Part shown: piece by piece, positions 26,539-37,300 of the stretch
How positions within the stretch are numbered: the first letter of the stretch is position 1
Layout: each line of letters begins with the position of its first letter
Source of the DNA: JAKLIX01 sp964605655
Lineage (GTDB): Bacteria; Bacteroidota; Bacteroidia; Bacteroidales; CAIXZF01
NCBI GenBank assembly: GCA_964605655.1
Contig: CAZSDK010000016.1
Span: forward strand, 40,476 to 104,475
DNA: 64,000 nucleotides
Direction: 5' to 3'
Program-made: the position numbers and the translations under genes
Notes under the pieces: generated by a model
What the model was told of the DNA's origin: nothing
Database searches by the model: none
What the model saw: the letters and a program-made list of their open reading frames with translations, nothing else

Positions 26539-27394
26539 CATCAGGTTTTTATGGGAAGGCAGGATCAGGGAACTCGCCTTTCCTTCTCCTGATTATCAAC
26601 CCACTACACTGTTATCAACCTTCCTGGCCCTGCCTGGGCAGCCGGCAGAAAGGGCTCAGTATGACAGGGTGTTGCTCGCAGAGCCGTCACCCGGTGGAAA
26701 CATCCGGTTCAGGGAGGTGCAACCTGACCAGGTAATGATTCCTCAACTATTAGGTAAAGAGCTTATAACAAGCGACATACAACCTGATTCCGATACCGGT
26801 ACACTTCTTCGGAGGCACGCCAGACTACAGAAGCTGAACCAGGTGGGAGAAATTCTTGCCCTGCAGGGAAAAGATGAAAAATATTTTATTCCTTTCACCA
26901 TGGACCAGGCTGTATCGCTCATCTCAGCTTTTCCGGAATCATGGTTTCTGCCTTGTCCTGCAGATTCTGCATTGAATCCCCAGGACCCACCAGTGTACAT
27001 TGACCTCTCCCACGTGGATGCGCTTTCCTTTTATTTCGAAGATCATGCCTTTTGGTTTGTCGGATCGGCTTTACCGCTGGAGGACCTGAAAGAGACCGCC
27101 TCTGACCGAATCGCTGTGCTTTATCCAATTTTAGAGTCCTACGGCAGCATCTCCCGGAGACATTTGCTCAGCCTGGCAGGAGCTTTTACCAACCAGGCAG
27201 CACTTGGAGATCTCCTTAACTGGCTGCTTCAACAAGGAAGCAGGGTACACCTGATGCAGGCTGAAGGGAACCAGGTACTGCCGCTTGAAACTTACCTGCA
27301 AAAACTGAAAGAAGGGCATGAATACCGCAGGATGTTGATGACTATGGTGAGCATACCAAAAAAACAATATAGCCCAAAGTCACCCGAACCATGA
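26516..27394 (+). CDS. Hypothetical protein, unrecognised
   Basis: An open frame of about 292 codons with sensible composition; I do not recognise a family. It reads RFLWEGRIRELAFPSPDYQPTT near the start, has no membrane segment or signal peptide, and has a possible helical region ILESYGSISRRHLLSLAGAF in the second half. No ATG is available near the start: the longest form uses TTG at 26516 inside the end of pepT, and the next ATG is about 73 codons in. The start is therefore uncertain. Its stop overlaps the next gene (ATGA), so the two are probably co-translated. Confidence 0.6.
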   Translation: MNVIPRHSIRFLWEGRIRELAFPSPDYQPTTLLSTFLALPGQPAERAQYDRVLLAEPSPGGNIRFREVQPDQVMIPQLLGKELITSDIQPDSDTGTLLRRHARLQKLNQVGEILALQGKDEKYFIPFTMDQAVSLISAFPESWFLPCPADSALNPQDPPVYIDLSHVDALSFYFEDHAFWFVGSALPLEDLKETASDRIAVLYPILESYGSISRRHLLSLAGAFTNQAALGDLLNWLLQQGSRVHLMQAEGNQVLPLETYLQKLKEGHEYRRMLMTMVSIPKKQYSPKSPEP

Positions 27395-28242
27395 TCTATC
27401 TGATACTCACTCCTCTTGCTTCTACGCTGATCCTGATTCTTTTCAAGATCTTTGTCGACCATAAGGTGGATATTCTGAAGGCCATCTCCATCAATTACCT
27501 GACTGCTACCCTGCTGGGCATCATCCAGGAGACCGGTTTCACTGCACTAGCTGCAACCCCGTCAAAATCCTGGTTCTGGTTATCGCTCGCCTTCGGGGTC
27601 CTCCTGATTGCGGGGTTTAACCTGTTCGGTCAGTCGACCCGGAGGGCCGGGATGACCATCACGGCCATGGCCGGGAGATTGTCGCTGGTGATCCCTGTTT
27701 CACTGGGGCTTATTTTCTTCGGTGAAGCTGTGTATTCACTGAAAATTGCAGGAATAGCCCTTGCCCTGCTGTCTTTCTATTTAATTTTAAGAAAGGAAGA
27801 GAAAGGTCGCAGTCCTATGAGGTTGATGATTTACCCAATCTTGCTTTTCCTGGTCGGAGGCAGCGGCGACAGCCTCATGAAGACTGCCCAGTATTTCTAC
27901 CTGGCAGGCGACACCGCTCACTTTCTCACCTTTGCCTTTTCGATTTCCTTTATCCTCAGTATTTTCCAGGTCCTCTTTCAAAAGAAACCCGGCAAAGGCT
28001 TCACTGACTGGCAAACCATAGCCGGAGGTATCCTTCTGGGCATCCTTAACTGGTACTCCACCCTTTTCATGTTAAGGGGTATCGGGACTTTCGACATCAG
28101 CATGTTCCTGCCCGTGGTCAATGTCAGCATCGTCGCCTTAAGTGCCCTGGCAGGGACTTTCCTGTTCCATGAAAAGCTGAGCCGTATTAACCTTGCCGGC
28201 CTGGTCCTGGCCGTTTTAGCCATCGTCTTCCTGGCCAGATAA
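27391..28242 (+). CDS. EamA/DMT-superfamily permease
   Basis: A 283-residue protein made of about ten hydrophobic segments in two similar halves, the layout of EamA-type drug/metabolite transporters. Helpful phrases are RRAGMTITAMAGRLSLVIPVSLGLIFFGE in the first half and DISMFLPVVNVSIVALSALAGTFLFHEKL in the second, both ending in the conserved F.GE/F.EKL pattern. The substrate is unknown. It starts in an ATGA overlap with the preceding gene and its end overlaps the opposing YfhO-like gene by 56 nt. Confidence 0.85.
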   Translation: MIYLILTPLASTLILILFKIFVDHKVDILKAISINYLTATLLGIIQETGFTALAATPSKSWFWLSLAFGVLLIAGFNLFGQSTRRAGMTITAMAGRLSLVIPVSLGLIFFGEAVYSLKIAGIALALLSFYLILRKEEKGRSPMRLMIYPILLFLVGGSGDSLMKTAQYFYLAGDTAHFLTFAFSISFILSIFQVLFQKKPGKGFTDWQTIAGGILLGILNWYSTLFMLRGIGTFDISMFLPVVNVSIVALSALAGTFLFHEKLSRINLAGLVLAVLAIVFLAR

Positions 28243-30265
28243 CCAGCATCACCAGGTTTAACAGCAGGCATCCGAGACAGACTGCCGATACACAAAAAAC
28301 CCAGATTACGGATTCAGGCCGGTACCTGAATATCACTTCAGTGGTACCCTTTGGTATTTTCACCGACATGAAGACATCTTCCAGGACCCACAGCCTTTCC
28401 TTCGCTCCGTTGATCCTGACACTCCATCCAGAATAGTTGTTCTGTAACAGGCATAAGGTATCCGTAACCCCGGAGGTTACTTCCATTTTCCAACAGTCAG
28501 GAGAAAAAGCGATTATTCGCGGTTTTATTCTTTCCTGCTGTTTCAGAAAAAAAGGCGGCTTTTGAATCAGACTGTCGAAAACTTCTTTTCTATAAAAAGC
28601 AAGATCTTCAAATTCCTTTAATGAAAAAGGGTTATACCCCTCATATCCAATTTTTTTGTAGAAACAATTCAGGTTCACCCATAGGTCCTTATAACTTTGA
28701 AAGGCATCGCGATTGTAGCATACAGGCCTGTCTTCCGGCGGAGGGAAATCCCTGGGACGTTGTATTAATCTCTGGTTGAGCTCTTTTACTGTAGTCCGGG
28801 AAGAATAAACAGTAAATGGACCATTGGCGTTGGCCATGATCACAAGGTCTAAGGCTGTGATCATCAATAAGACCATCAGAGGGTGAAGTTTTTTCCGGAA
28901 AGTCAATAAAAGCATGATTCCCAATAATGAAAGAATCATAAGCGCCATGATGTTTGCAAAGAGTCTTATGACCAAGGGTGAAGGAGTCCCCGCTTCCCCA
29001 GATATCATCCGAAGTGTTTCCGGGATAATTTCAGGTCTTCTGAATACAACAAAAATTCCCAAAGCCAACATGGTCATCGCACTAAGGATCAGGATTATAC
29101 GCACCGATTTTCCGGAAGAAATTTCCGATTTTCGCCAATATTCCAGAGAATACCCCATGGCCACCAGGAACCCCAGTATGGTAAACACCCTGAAAATGGC
29201 CGGCATCCGGAAATAATTCATCAGGGGGAGATGATGATAGAGAAAGGCTCTTACCGGAAGGAAATCCCCCAAAGCTGCCAAGAGGGAAAAGAGTCCGAAT
29301 CCAAAGAAGATCCATTTCATGGCAGCGTCTTCCCTGAATAATGACCCAATCATCAGAATAAGAGGAAGGTACCCAAAATAGATATTGGTCATGGAGGGGT
29401 CGGTTTGAAACCTTTGGGCATCGCCGACGACAGCCATGGGGAATACAAAGGAGATCAGGCTGGGTGGTGAAAATGGGCATACCAGGGCTTGCAGGATCCC
29501 TGTTCCATCACCTCTGGTTATAAATGGAAGCGACTGATAGAAGGAAAGGAGGTAAGGTAAAGAAAGGACAGTACCTATCATGGTGGCAACCAAAAGCAGG
29601 AAATAATATCCGGCTAAAGGTCTGGCGCCATCATTTCTAATTATGGCGATGGTTTTACAGAGAAGCAGCACCACCAGCAGATAGGCAAGAATGATGGTAA
29701 AACCCGGATAGCCACCTGTTATAACCAGCCAAAGGACCAGTGACAGGATGAGGGCCGCTTTCCAGCTCCTTTCATCGGACAACCACAAGAAGCCTGCGAT
29801 GCAAAAGGGGATCCAGCAACCACTGATCACAAAAGGAAGGTGCTGTGCATTCCCCACAAAAAAACCGGAACAGGAATAGCAAATACCCATCAAGGTGGCT
29901 GTGGCAGGGCTCATCTTTAAACGTAACCCCAGCCACCTCATGCCAAATCCTGCCATGACAATATGGAACAACCATTCGAAGGAAAGGCTGTAGAAATCAT
30001 AACCGTACAAGGACCCGATGATCCAGACCGGCAGGTACCAGGCGCCGCTCTGTGGATCAGCATGGATGGGATATCCAAGGTTCTGATAAGGGTTCCAGAG
30101 AGGCAAAATTCCATGTTGCAGACAATCAGCTATATACGAACGCCAGGGCAAAGCGGTGGTGATGATGTCATAGACCAGGGGGTGCTTTCCAATACTTACA
30201 GGGAAAAAAGCAAATACAGGAATTATGACCAGCAGCAGCGCCTGAATCGAGGTCCTTAATCTCAT
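28187..30265 (-). CDS. YfhO-family membrane protein
   Basis: A 692-residue polytopic protein with about 12 membrane segments in the first 470 residues and a soluble C-terminal domain before a final TM helix. The opening part with DIITTALPWRSYIADCLQHGILPLWNPYQNLGYP, read as successive motifs, is characteristic of the YfhO / GT-C-like family, thought to transfer sugars to teichoic or other surface polymers in Firmicutes. The role in Bacteroidota is unknown. It has its own -7 box; the 3' end converges on the EamA gene with a 56-nt overlap. Confidence 0.82.
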   Translation of the reverse strand: MRLRTSIQALLLVIIPVFAFFPVSIGKHPLVYDIITTALPWRSYIADCLQHGILPLWNPYQNLGYPIHADPQSGAWYLPVWIIGSLYGYDFYSLSFEWLFHIVMAGFGMRWLGLRLKMSPATATLMGICYSCSGFFVGNAQHLPFVISGCWIPFCIAGFLWLSDERSWKAALILSLVLWLVITGGYPGFTIILAYLLVVLLLCKTIAIIRNDGARPLAGYYFLLLVATMIGTVLSLPYLLSFYQSLPFITRGDGTGILQALVCPFSPPSLISFVFPMAVVGDAQRFQTDPSMTNIYFGYLPLILMIGSLFREDAAMKWIFFGFGLFSLLAALGDFLPVRAFLYHHLPLMNYFRMPAIFRVFTILGFLVAMGYSLEYWRKSEISSGKSVRIILILSAMTMLALGIFVVFRRPEIIPETLRMISGEAGTPSPLVIRLFANIMALMILSLLGIMLLLTFRKKLHPLMVLLMITALDLVIMANANGPFTVYSSRTTVKELNQRLIQRPRDFPPPEDRPVCYNRDAFQSYKDLWVNLNCFYKKIGYEGYNPFSLKEFEDLAFYRKEVFDSLIQKPPFFLKQQERIKPRIIAFSPDCWKMEVTSGVTDTLCLLQNNYSGWSVRINGAKERLWVLEDVFMSVKIPKGTTEVIFRYRPESVIWVFCVSAVCLGCLLLNLVMLVIWPGRRWLKRPGPGRQG

Positions 30266-30284
30266 GATTATCTTTGAGTTCCTG

Positions 30285-30292
30285 CAAAAATA
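30285..30292 (-). promoter_or_regulatory. Candidate -7 box of the YfhO-like gene
   Basis: Minus-strand TATTTTTG, a full TAnnTTTG match, 19 nt before the ATG at 30265. Lies back to back with the box of the giant repeat protein. Confidence 0.4.
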
Positions 30293-30335
30293 AGATGTTC
30301 CCTGATGAAGTGGTCGAATATTCAGAATTTTTTCT

Positions 30336-30352
30336 TAATTTTGAAGGAGGGA
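30336..30352 (+). promoter_or_regulatory. Candidate -7 box and ribosome-binding site of the first giant repeat protein
   Basis: TAATTTTG (30336-30343) fits TAnnTTTG, and a purine-rich AAGGAGGG (30344-30351) just after it fits a Shine-Dalgarno site 8 nt before the ATG. Both cannot serve one short transcript well, so either the promoter is further upstream or the leader begins at the site itself. Confidence 0.35.
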
Positions 30353-30359
30353 ATAGGAG

Positions 30360-33300
30360 ATGAGACGGCTTTTTATTTTCGGTGCGTTGATCCTGCAGGC
30401 ATTATCATTGCTTGCACAACCGGCTCCGTATTCCAACACGACCTGTGACTCAGCCACCCAGATCTGTTCCGGTCAGAATTACGTCTATCCGGCCTGGTAC
30501 AACAACCATCCCTCTGAAACAGGTCCTTATTATGGCTGTCTCAGTTCTCAACCTGACCCGGCCTGGTTTTATTTTGTGATTGGGAATCCCGGTGATATTC
30601 ATATTTATATGTTCTCAACTCCTAACAGAGATATCGACTTCATCTGCTGGGGCCCCTATGATTCCCTCTCTGAGGGCTGTGACGGCGGGTTGACACAGGC
30701 CAAGGTGATCGATTGCAGTTATTCCAGCTCATGGAATGAGACGTGTGACGTCCCCAACGGGATAGCGGGAAAATACTATGTCTTATTGATCACCAACTTC
30801 TCAAAGCTGGAATGCACGGTCTCGTTATCTCAAAGCTACGGCATAGGGACCATGGTGTGCATCCAACCCCCTGCCATCAGCAGCAACAGCCCGCTCTGTG
30901 CCGGACAGACCATTCAGCTGACTGCCGGAAGCGTGAGCGGAGGCACCTATCAGTGGACAGGTCCCAACGGATTTTCATCCAGCCTCCAGAACCCGGTGAT
31001 ACCCGATGCGACCACTTCACATTCAGGTGTTTACACACTGGTCGTTTCAGTGGGCAGCGTGGTACTCAGTCCGGTCACTCTTTCCATTACCGTCAACCCG
31101 GCACCTGCCTTTCAAATCGTTCAGGATACTTCTATATGCTCCGGATCAACCATCGACCTGGGTGGGCCTTCGATGCCAGGATATAATTATACCTGGACCT
31201 CAAGTCCCCCCGGGTTCTCCTCTTCCCTGTCAAATCCAGCGGTTGCTCCTACTGTAAATACAAAATACTACCTCTCTGTCACCTCTGACCAGGGTTGTAA
31301 CGGGGCTGACAGTGTTACGGTCCAGGTGAAACCTGTTCCTTATGCAAGTGTAGTACCTAACAGTACTGTATGCCAAGGTACTTCAGTGCCCCTGGGAGGT
31401 CCACCCAACCCTTCCAATACCTATGCCTGGTCCTCAAACCCTCCGGGATTCACCAGCACCTCCTCCAACCCCACTGTAACAGCCAATATCACTACCACCT
31501 ACACTTTGACCGTCACTAACAATCAGGGATGTTCCAGGACCTACCAGGTAGTGCTTACCGTCAACCCGCTGCCTGCAGCCAATACGGGTCCTGCACAAAG
31601 TGGGTGCATTGGAACCGTCTTCGTTTTGGGAAGTTCCGCCATAACCGGGAACACTTACACCTGGACCTCCGACCCTACAGGGTTCACTTCGGCACTATCC
31701 AATCCGACCGTTACACCCATTATAACGACCACCTTCACACTGACTGAAACCATCACTGCCACTTCCTGTTCCAAAACAAACACGGTCCTCATCACCATCC
31801 ATCCGATGCCTGCCGCCATTACCGGACCGTCAGTGACACTTTGCCAGGGCAGTAGTGCAACCCTCGGAACAACAGCTGTTCCCGGCAATACCTACAGCTG
31901 GACTTCCACACCAAGCGGTTTTACTTCATCTTTGGCCAACCCAACTGTGACCCCTTCAGCTACCACTGTTTATCATTTAACCGAAACAACATCCTTCGGA
32001 TGCACAGCCACCAACAGTGTGACGGTGACTGTAAACCCTCTGCCCCAGGCGTATACCGGACCAAACACCCCGGTCTGCAAAGGCAGCTTTGTCACCCTGG
32101 GAGGAGCTCCGGTGCCTGGCAACACCTACCAGTGGTCTTCTATCCCTTCCGGTTTCTCATCTGCAATCTCCAATCCTCAGGTCTACCCAAATGTGAACAC
32201 TACCTATACGCTGGTTGAGACCATATCATCGACAAATTGTTCTGCCTCGAATAGTGTCACTGTCACTGTTAACCCTCTTCCTGTCACACAAGTCATCCCG
32301 AACTCCTCCATCTGCGCAGGCACATCTATCTTCATTGGCGGTCCCAGCACTCCCGGGAACACCTACCAATGGACCTCCATACCCTATGGATTTTTATCTG
32401 CCTCAGCGAATCCGCAAGTGAGTCCCCTGATCACCACTACGTATTTCCTTACACAAACCATTTCCGCAACAGGCTGCACGAAACTTGCATCAGTAACCAT
32501 CACTGTCAACCCGACTCCCGCTGCCTATACCGGACCCGATCAGACCATCTGTGCCGGGAGTCAGGTCACTATTGGCGGCCCACCGGTTTCGGGGAACGGA
32601 TATTCATGGACGTCAAACCCTTCAGGATTTACTTCTCAGGTATCTAATCCATTAGTATCGCCTTCTGTTACAACCACATACACTTTAGTTGAGACCCATC
32701 TATCCAGCGGGTGCTTCGCTTCCCATTTTGTAAAAATAACGATCACCCCCCTGCCGCAGGTTTCTTTGTCTCCTTTCACTCCCTTATGTAAAGATGCCCC
32801 TCCTCTTACACTATCAGGGGGGAATCCACCGGGGGGGACCTATTCAGGTACAGGAGTCACCTCTAATGTCTTTTACCCGTCAGTGGTGGGCCCGGGAAAC
32901 TATCTCATCACCTATACCCTCATAGATCCTCAGGGTTGCAGCGGAACTGCGTTTCAATCGATACTGGTTCTAAATAAACCCCGCATTTCAGGCACCATCA
33001 ACTACCTGAACGGGGCCAATACCCCTCTCGACAGCACCAGGATCAGGATTCTGAGCCAGACCAATGTTCCGCTGGACTCAGTGAACACCAACAATACAGG
33101 CAATTATGCTTTCAACTGTCTCAACCCGGGGACCTACAAGATTCGAAGCTCCTGTAAGAAAAAATGGGGAGGAGGGAATTCCCTCGATGCATTGCTCATT
33201 GCCCGTTATTCCGTTGGACTGATCAGTTTCAACTCCATGCAGATGAAAGCTGCCGATGTCAATGCCAGCGGATCCATCAACGCAGGAGATTCCTACCTGG

Positions 33301-33530
33301 TCATGAGAAGATTTGCAGGCATGGTTACTACTTTCCCTGCAGGGGACTGGTGCTATTCAACCCATGACACAGTCATCGTCAACACCTCTGATATCATCGT
33401 TCAGGTGAAAGCGCTCTGTATAGGCGATGTCAACGGTTCCTATTCTCCTTACACAGCAAATAAAAGTTCTCTGAGTCCATTCCTGTTCAGAAATTCTTGG
33501 ATATTGGGATATTTGAAGAAGAATGACTGA
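30360..33530 (+). CDS. Giant secreted Ig/PKD-like repeat protein with dockerin-like C-terminus
   Basis: A 1056-residue exported protein. Residues 1-19 are a signal peptide; about 20-170 form a Cys-containing N-terminal domain (PDPAWFYFVIGNPGDIHIYM) seen in Bacteroidota adhesin-like proteins. About 175-800 hold eight Ig/PKD-like repeats of ~79 residues with the pattern C.G....LGG...PGNTY.W.S.P.GF.S..SNP ... TTTYTLT...GC ... VTVTVNPLP. A ninth, different repeat has LSGGNPPGGTYSG. The end is a beta domain (GNYAFNCLNPGTYKIR) and a dockerin-like segment (WGGGNSLDALLIARYSVG, DVNASGSINAGDSYLVMRRFAG, CIGDVNGSYSP). No type IX sorting domain is visible. Probably a surface adhesin; a close paralogue is at 34319. 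Confidence 0.85.
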   Translation: MRRLFIFGALILQALSLLAQPAPYSNTTCDSATQICSGQNYVYPAWYNNHPSETGPYYGCLSSQPDPAWFYFVIGNPGDIHIYMFSTPNRDIDFICWGPYDSLSEGCDGGLTQAKVIDCSYSSSWNETCDVPNGIAGKYYVLLITNFSKLECTVSLSQSYGIGTMVCIQPPAISSNSPLCAGQTIQLTAGSVSGGTYQWTGPNGFSSSLQNPVIPDATTSHSGVYTLVVSVGSVVLSPVTLSITVNPAPAFQIVQDTSICSGSTIDLGGPSMPGYNYTWTSSPPGFSSSLSNPAVAPTVNTKYYLSVTSDQGCNGADSVTVQVKPVPYASVVPNSTVCQGTSVPLGGPPNPSNTYAWSSNPPGFTSTSSNPTVTANITTTYTLTVTNNQGCSRTYQVVLTVNPLPAANTGPAQSGCIGTVFVLGSSAITGNTYTWTSDPTGFTSALSNPTVTPIITTTFTLTETITATSCSKTNTVLITIHPMPAAITGPSVTLCQGSSATLGTTAVPGNTYSWTSTPSGFTSSLANPTVTPSATTVYHLTETTSFGCTATNSVTVTVNPLPQAYTGPNTPVCKGSFVTLGGAPVPGNTYQWSSIPSGFSSAISNPQVYPNVNTTYTLVETISSTNCSASNSVTVTVNPLPVTQVIPNSSICAGTSIFIGGPSTPGNTYQWTSIPYGFLSASANPQVSPLITTTYFLTQTISATGCTKLASVTITVNPTPAAYTGPDQTICAGSQVTIGGPPVSGNGYSWTSNPSGFTSQVSNPLVSPSVTTTYTLVETHLSSGCFASHFVKITITPLPQVSLSPFTPLCKDAPPLTLSGGNPPGGTYSGTGVTSNVFYPSVVGPGNYLITYTLIDPQGCSGTAFQSILVLNKPRISGTINYLNGANTPLDSTRIRILSQTNVPLDSVNTNNTGNYAFNCLNPGTYKIRSSCKKKWGGGNSLDALLIARYSVGLISFNSMQMKAADVNASGSINAGDSYLVMRRFAGMVTTFPAGDWCYSTHDTVIVNTSDIIVQVKALCIGDVNGSYSPYTANKSSLSPFLFRNSWILGYLKKND

Positions 33531-33559
33531 GTCTTGCACCCCAACACTCACTTAGATTA

Positions 33560-34234
33560 ATGATTACAATGATGAAAGGAAATAAGATCCCTGCAATACT
33601 GTTGTTAAACCTCATGCTCCTGACAGGAATCTCAGGTTGTTACTCTCAGAATACCATTGCATCACCAGTGCCTGCCGATCCTTTCATGGACAGGGTCCTT
33701 AAAGAGAGAAATCAGAAAGATGCAGAATTCAGGGACCCCAAAAAATCTCCTCTTCCTTCAGATGAAATATCTGATTTTCAAGGTCTCCAGTATTTCTCTT
33801 ACCAGTCAAAGTACCGTGTCACTGCCAGTCTGGAGAGAATAGATCATCCTGCCGTTATCAAAATGAAAACCACCACGGAGAGAAGACCGGAGTACCTGAC
33901 CTATGCTTACGCTCATTTTTTTCTGGATGGTGTTGAGTACAAACTGATGATCTACCAGCCTGTTGATTTCATGAACCAGAAAGGATTTGAAAAATACCTT
34001 TTTATGCCTTTCACGGATGCTACTTCAGGAATCCAGACATACGGGGGAGGAAGATTTATGGAGCTCACCATGGTAGAGACAGACACCATCACTCTTGATT
34101 TCAACACGGCATTTAATCCGTATTGTGCTTATAACCACAAATATTCGTGCCCTGTTCCTCCCGAAGAGAACGATCTTCCTGTTCCCGTTCCTGTCGGCGA
34201 ACTACCGTATAAACCGATAGGCCGGGAACATTGA
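33560..34234 (+). CDS. DUF1684 lipoprotein
   Basis: A 224-residue protein with a lipoprotein signal (LMLLTGISGC, Cys near residue 25) and a DUF1684 domain: LKERNQKDAEFRDPKKSPL, YRVTASLERI, and the end FNPYCAYNHKYSCPVPPEENDLPVPV, where the NPYCAY...CPVPP..N.L stretch is diagnostic. The function of DUF1684 is unknown. ATGs at 33569 and 33572 are alternative starts. It sits between two giant repeat proteins on the same strand, 29 nt after the first, and could be co-transcribed. Confidence 0.87.
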   Translation: MITMMKGNKIPAILLLNLMLLTGISGCYSQNTIASPVPADPFMDRVLKERNQKDAEFRDPKKSPLPSDEISDFQGLQYFSYQSKYRVTASLERIDHPAVIKMKTTTERRPEYLTYAYAHFFLDGVEYKLMIYQPVDFMNQKGFEKYLFMPFTDATSGIQTYGGGRFMELTMVETDTITLDFNTAFNPYCAYNHKYSCPVPPEENDLPVPVPVGELPYKPIGREH

Positions 34235-34318
34235 CCATGCGGAGGCAACCTTCCGGTTTTCTATACATCTACCTTTTAAGTATTTTTGTAAGAGTAGTCT
34301 TCAAAAAACAAATAGGAA

Positions 34319-37300
34319 GTGATACATCGCTACTATTTATCAATTTTATTGATACTGTGCAGCATAGCCACTGCTTTCGCACAAATCAGTCTTACTTCTT
34401 CTACCGAGCAGAACACTGAATGCAATGGTTTTGGATGCAACTACAGTGGTCCGAGCATACTCATCAATGAGGTGATGATAAGGCCTGTTTCGGGCAATGG
34501 ATCAATTTATGGCTGGGAACCGGGAAGTTCTGCGTCTGCCAGGCAGGGTGAATGGATAGAGTTGTACAACCCTGATATCTGCCAGTCGGTGGATGTTTCC
34601 TGCTACTTCCTGGGCAATTGTGCCCACGACGGCTCCCCATTACAGTATTACGGCGCAGGATATGAGATCCCCCAGGGGACGATCGTCCCTCCCCGGGGTT
34701 TTGTTATTGTCAGAGGGGTGAATGCGCCTGCTGTGCCTCCTGCTCTGCTGATCCAAAACGGTGGAAAAACGGTAGAACTTGTTATCAGCAACACTTCAGC
34801 CGTATGCCTGGATGGCGGATATCGCATGTGGTTCCCCGATGCCGGGGGGTGGTTCGCTTTTTATGATGATGAAGGAATCCCCCAGGATGCCATTTCCTGG
34901 TACAATCCCATGGCGCTGGAACTGAGTGACAGTCCGTGCAACCCTACCGGAAGCTGTCCCTATTCCGGAACGCTTTCCTCCTATAATAGTATCCCTTCGA
35001 ACAGAAAAACCTATATTTACAGCAGTACCCCCTCTCTGGGACAGAGTGTCAGACGTATTCCCGACGGAGGTCCCTGGATGGTTAATACCACAGCCAGCGC
35101 CACCTATGGGAACTGTAACTCGACTTGTATCCCTCCGCCGGTCATCACCTGTAATGGCACCGCCACCGTGTCAGCCAGCGGAGGAACTCCGCCATACAGC
35201 TATGAATGGTCCGACGGGCAGGCTCAGTCCACGCCCACTGCCACAGGTCTTTGTGGTGGATTGTATTGTGTGACCGTAACCGATGCCCTTAACGATTCCA
35301 GTACCATCTGTGTCAGTGTTCCTGACTATAAACCGGAGGTATCGATGAGCTCTCTGTCTGATGTCTGTATCAGCGCCAGTCCGTTCCCTCTGACGGGTGG
35401 TTCACCACCCGGAGGGAAGTACCTGGGTGAAGGTATCGTTAACAATATCTTTAGTCCTTCCCTGGCTGGACCGGGAACCCATTGGATTCGCTATCGCTAT
35501 GCAAACCAGGATTCATGCTGGAGTATGGACAGCACCCAGATTACGGTACACAGTCTTCCTACAGTGAGTCTGCCAGCCTTTCAGCCCCTCTGCTTTAACA
35601 GTGCGCCTCTGTCGCTCAACATGGCTGAGCCTTCTGGTGGCATCTACAGCGGTATCGGGGTCACAGGGAACTACTTCTTCCCGGCAGTGGCAGGCGTCGG
35701 AACGTATGCCATCACCTATACCTTTATTGACAATAATTCCTGCCAGAATACTGCTGTACAAAATATTACCGTGACGCCCATACCCATGGCTTCGGCCGGT
35801 CTTGATCAGACTATCTGTCCGGGACACACTGCCGAACTTGGGGAACCTGCTGTCCCCGGGAACTCCTATTCCTGGACCTCACAGCCACCGGGTTTCACCT
35901 CCACCCTTTCAGACCCGGTTGTTTCACCCCTTGTTACCACCCAATACACCCTGACGGAGGTCATTAATGCTACCCAATGCAGTCAGACTCATTCAGTAAC
36001 CGTTCAGGTGACAGCAGGACCCGTTGTCAACGCCGGCAGTGACCAGGGTATTTGTCCGGGAGGAACGGCAACCATTGGATCTTCACCCATCGCCGGGTAC
36101 ACGTATTCCTGGTCATCGATTCCTGCGGGATTCTCCTCCACAGTTGCCAATCCAAGTGTGAGTCCTGCCGTCACCACCGTATACCAGGTCACTGCCACTA
36201 CGGTTGACGGCTGTATCGGAACCAGCCAGGTGACCGTCACGGTCCACCCTGTTCCACAAGCCATAACTGGCAATAATACCGGAATCTGTTCCGGTTCTTC
36301 CACAACGATCGGCATTCCGGCTGTCGCAGGCAACACCTACCTTTGGTCGTCCCTTCCTGCCGGGTTTTCGAGTACTCTTGCCAATCCTACGGTATCACCC
36401 AGTGTGACCACCAGTTATTTTCTGACCGTCACCAACGCTTTTGGCTGTTCCGGCGCCAGCCAGGTCACGGTCAGCATTCTACCCCTGCCTGCAGCTTATA
36501 CCGGCCCGGGACAGAGCCTCTGTTCAGGGGGGCATGCCACCATCGGCGGACCTCCGGTTTCAGGCAACACCTATTCCTGGATATCCGCTCCCCCAGGGTT
36601 CCAGTCACAGGTTTCCAATCCCGTTGTCTACCCATCTGCAACGACCGTTTATACCCTCACCGAAACCAACCTCGCCACCGGCTGCAGCAATTCCCATTCT
36701 GTCACTATCGTTGTCAACCCTTTGCCCCAGGTAAGCCTCCAACCTTTTACACCTGTCTGCAAAAATGCAAGTCCCTTCCTGCTCTCCGGCGGGAATCCGG
36801 CCGGTGGAACCTATTCGGGGCCGGGCGTGTCCAATAATGTTTTTAATCCGACTTCGCTCAACCCGGGCTTGTACCTCATCAGCTACATTTATTTCAATAC
36901 ATACGGATGCATGGGAGTAGCCTATCAACAGATTCAGGTACTCAACAAACCCAGGATCTCCGGCACGCTGGTCTACATGAACACCGCCTCAACACCACTC
37001 GACAGTTCAAAAATCAGGCTTTTTACCCAACAGAATGTTTTGGTCGATTCCGCTACTACCGGCAATAACGGGAGTTTTGCCATGAACTGCCTCAATCCCG
37101 GGAACTATAAACTACGGACCACTGTTCCCAAAAAGTGGGGAGGAGGGAATTCCATCGACGCCCTGCTCATTGCACGTTTTTCAGTCGGCATGATCAGCCT
37201 TACACCAATGCAACAGATGGTAGCTGATGTGAATGCCAGTGGCAGCCTCAATTCAGGGGACTCCTACCTCATCATGCGAAGGTACGTGGGAATCACCACC

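Noticed and set aside
31100..32760. DNA-level tandem repeats as CRISPR or satellite DNA
   Set aside because: The ~235-nt periodicity is that of Ig/PKD-like protein repeats in an open frame.
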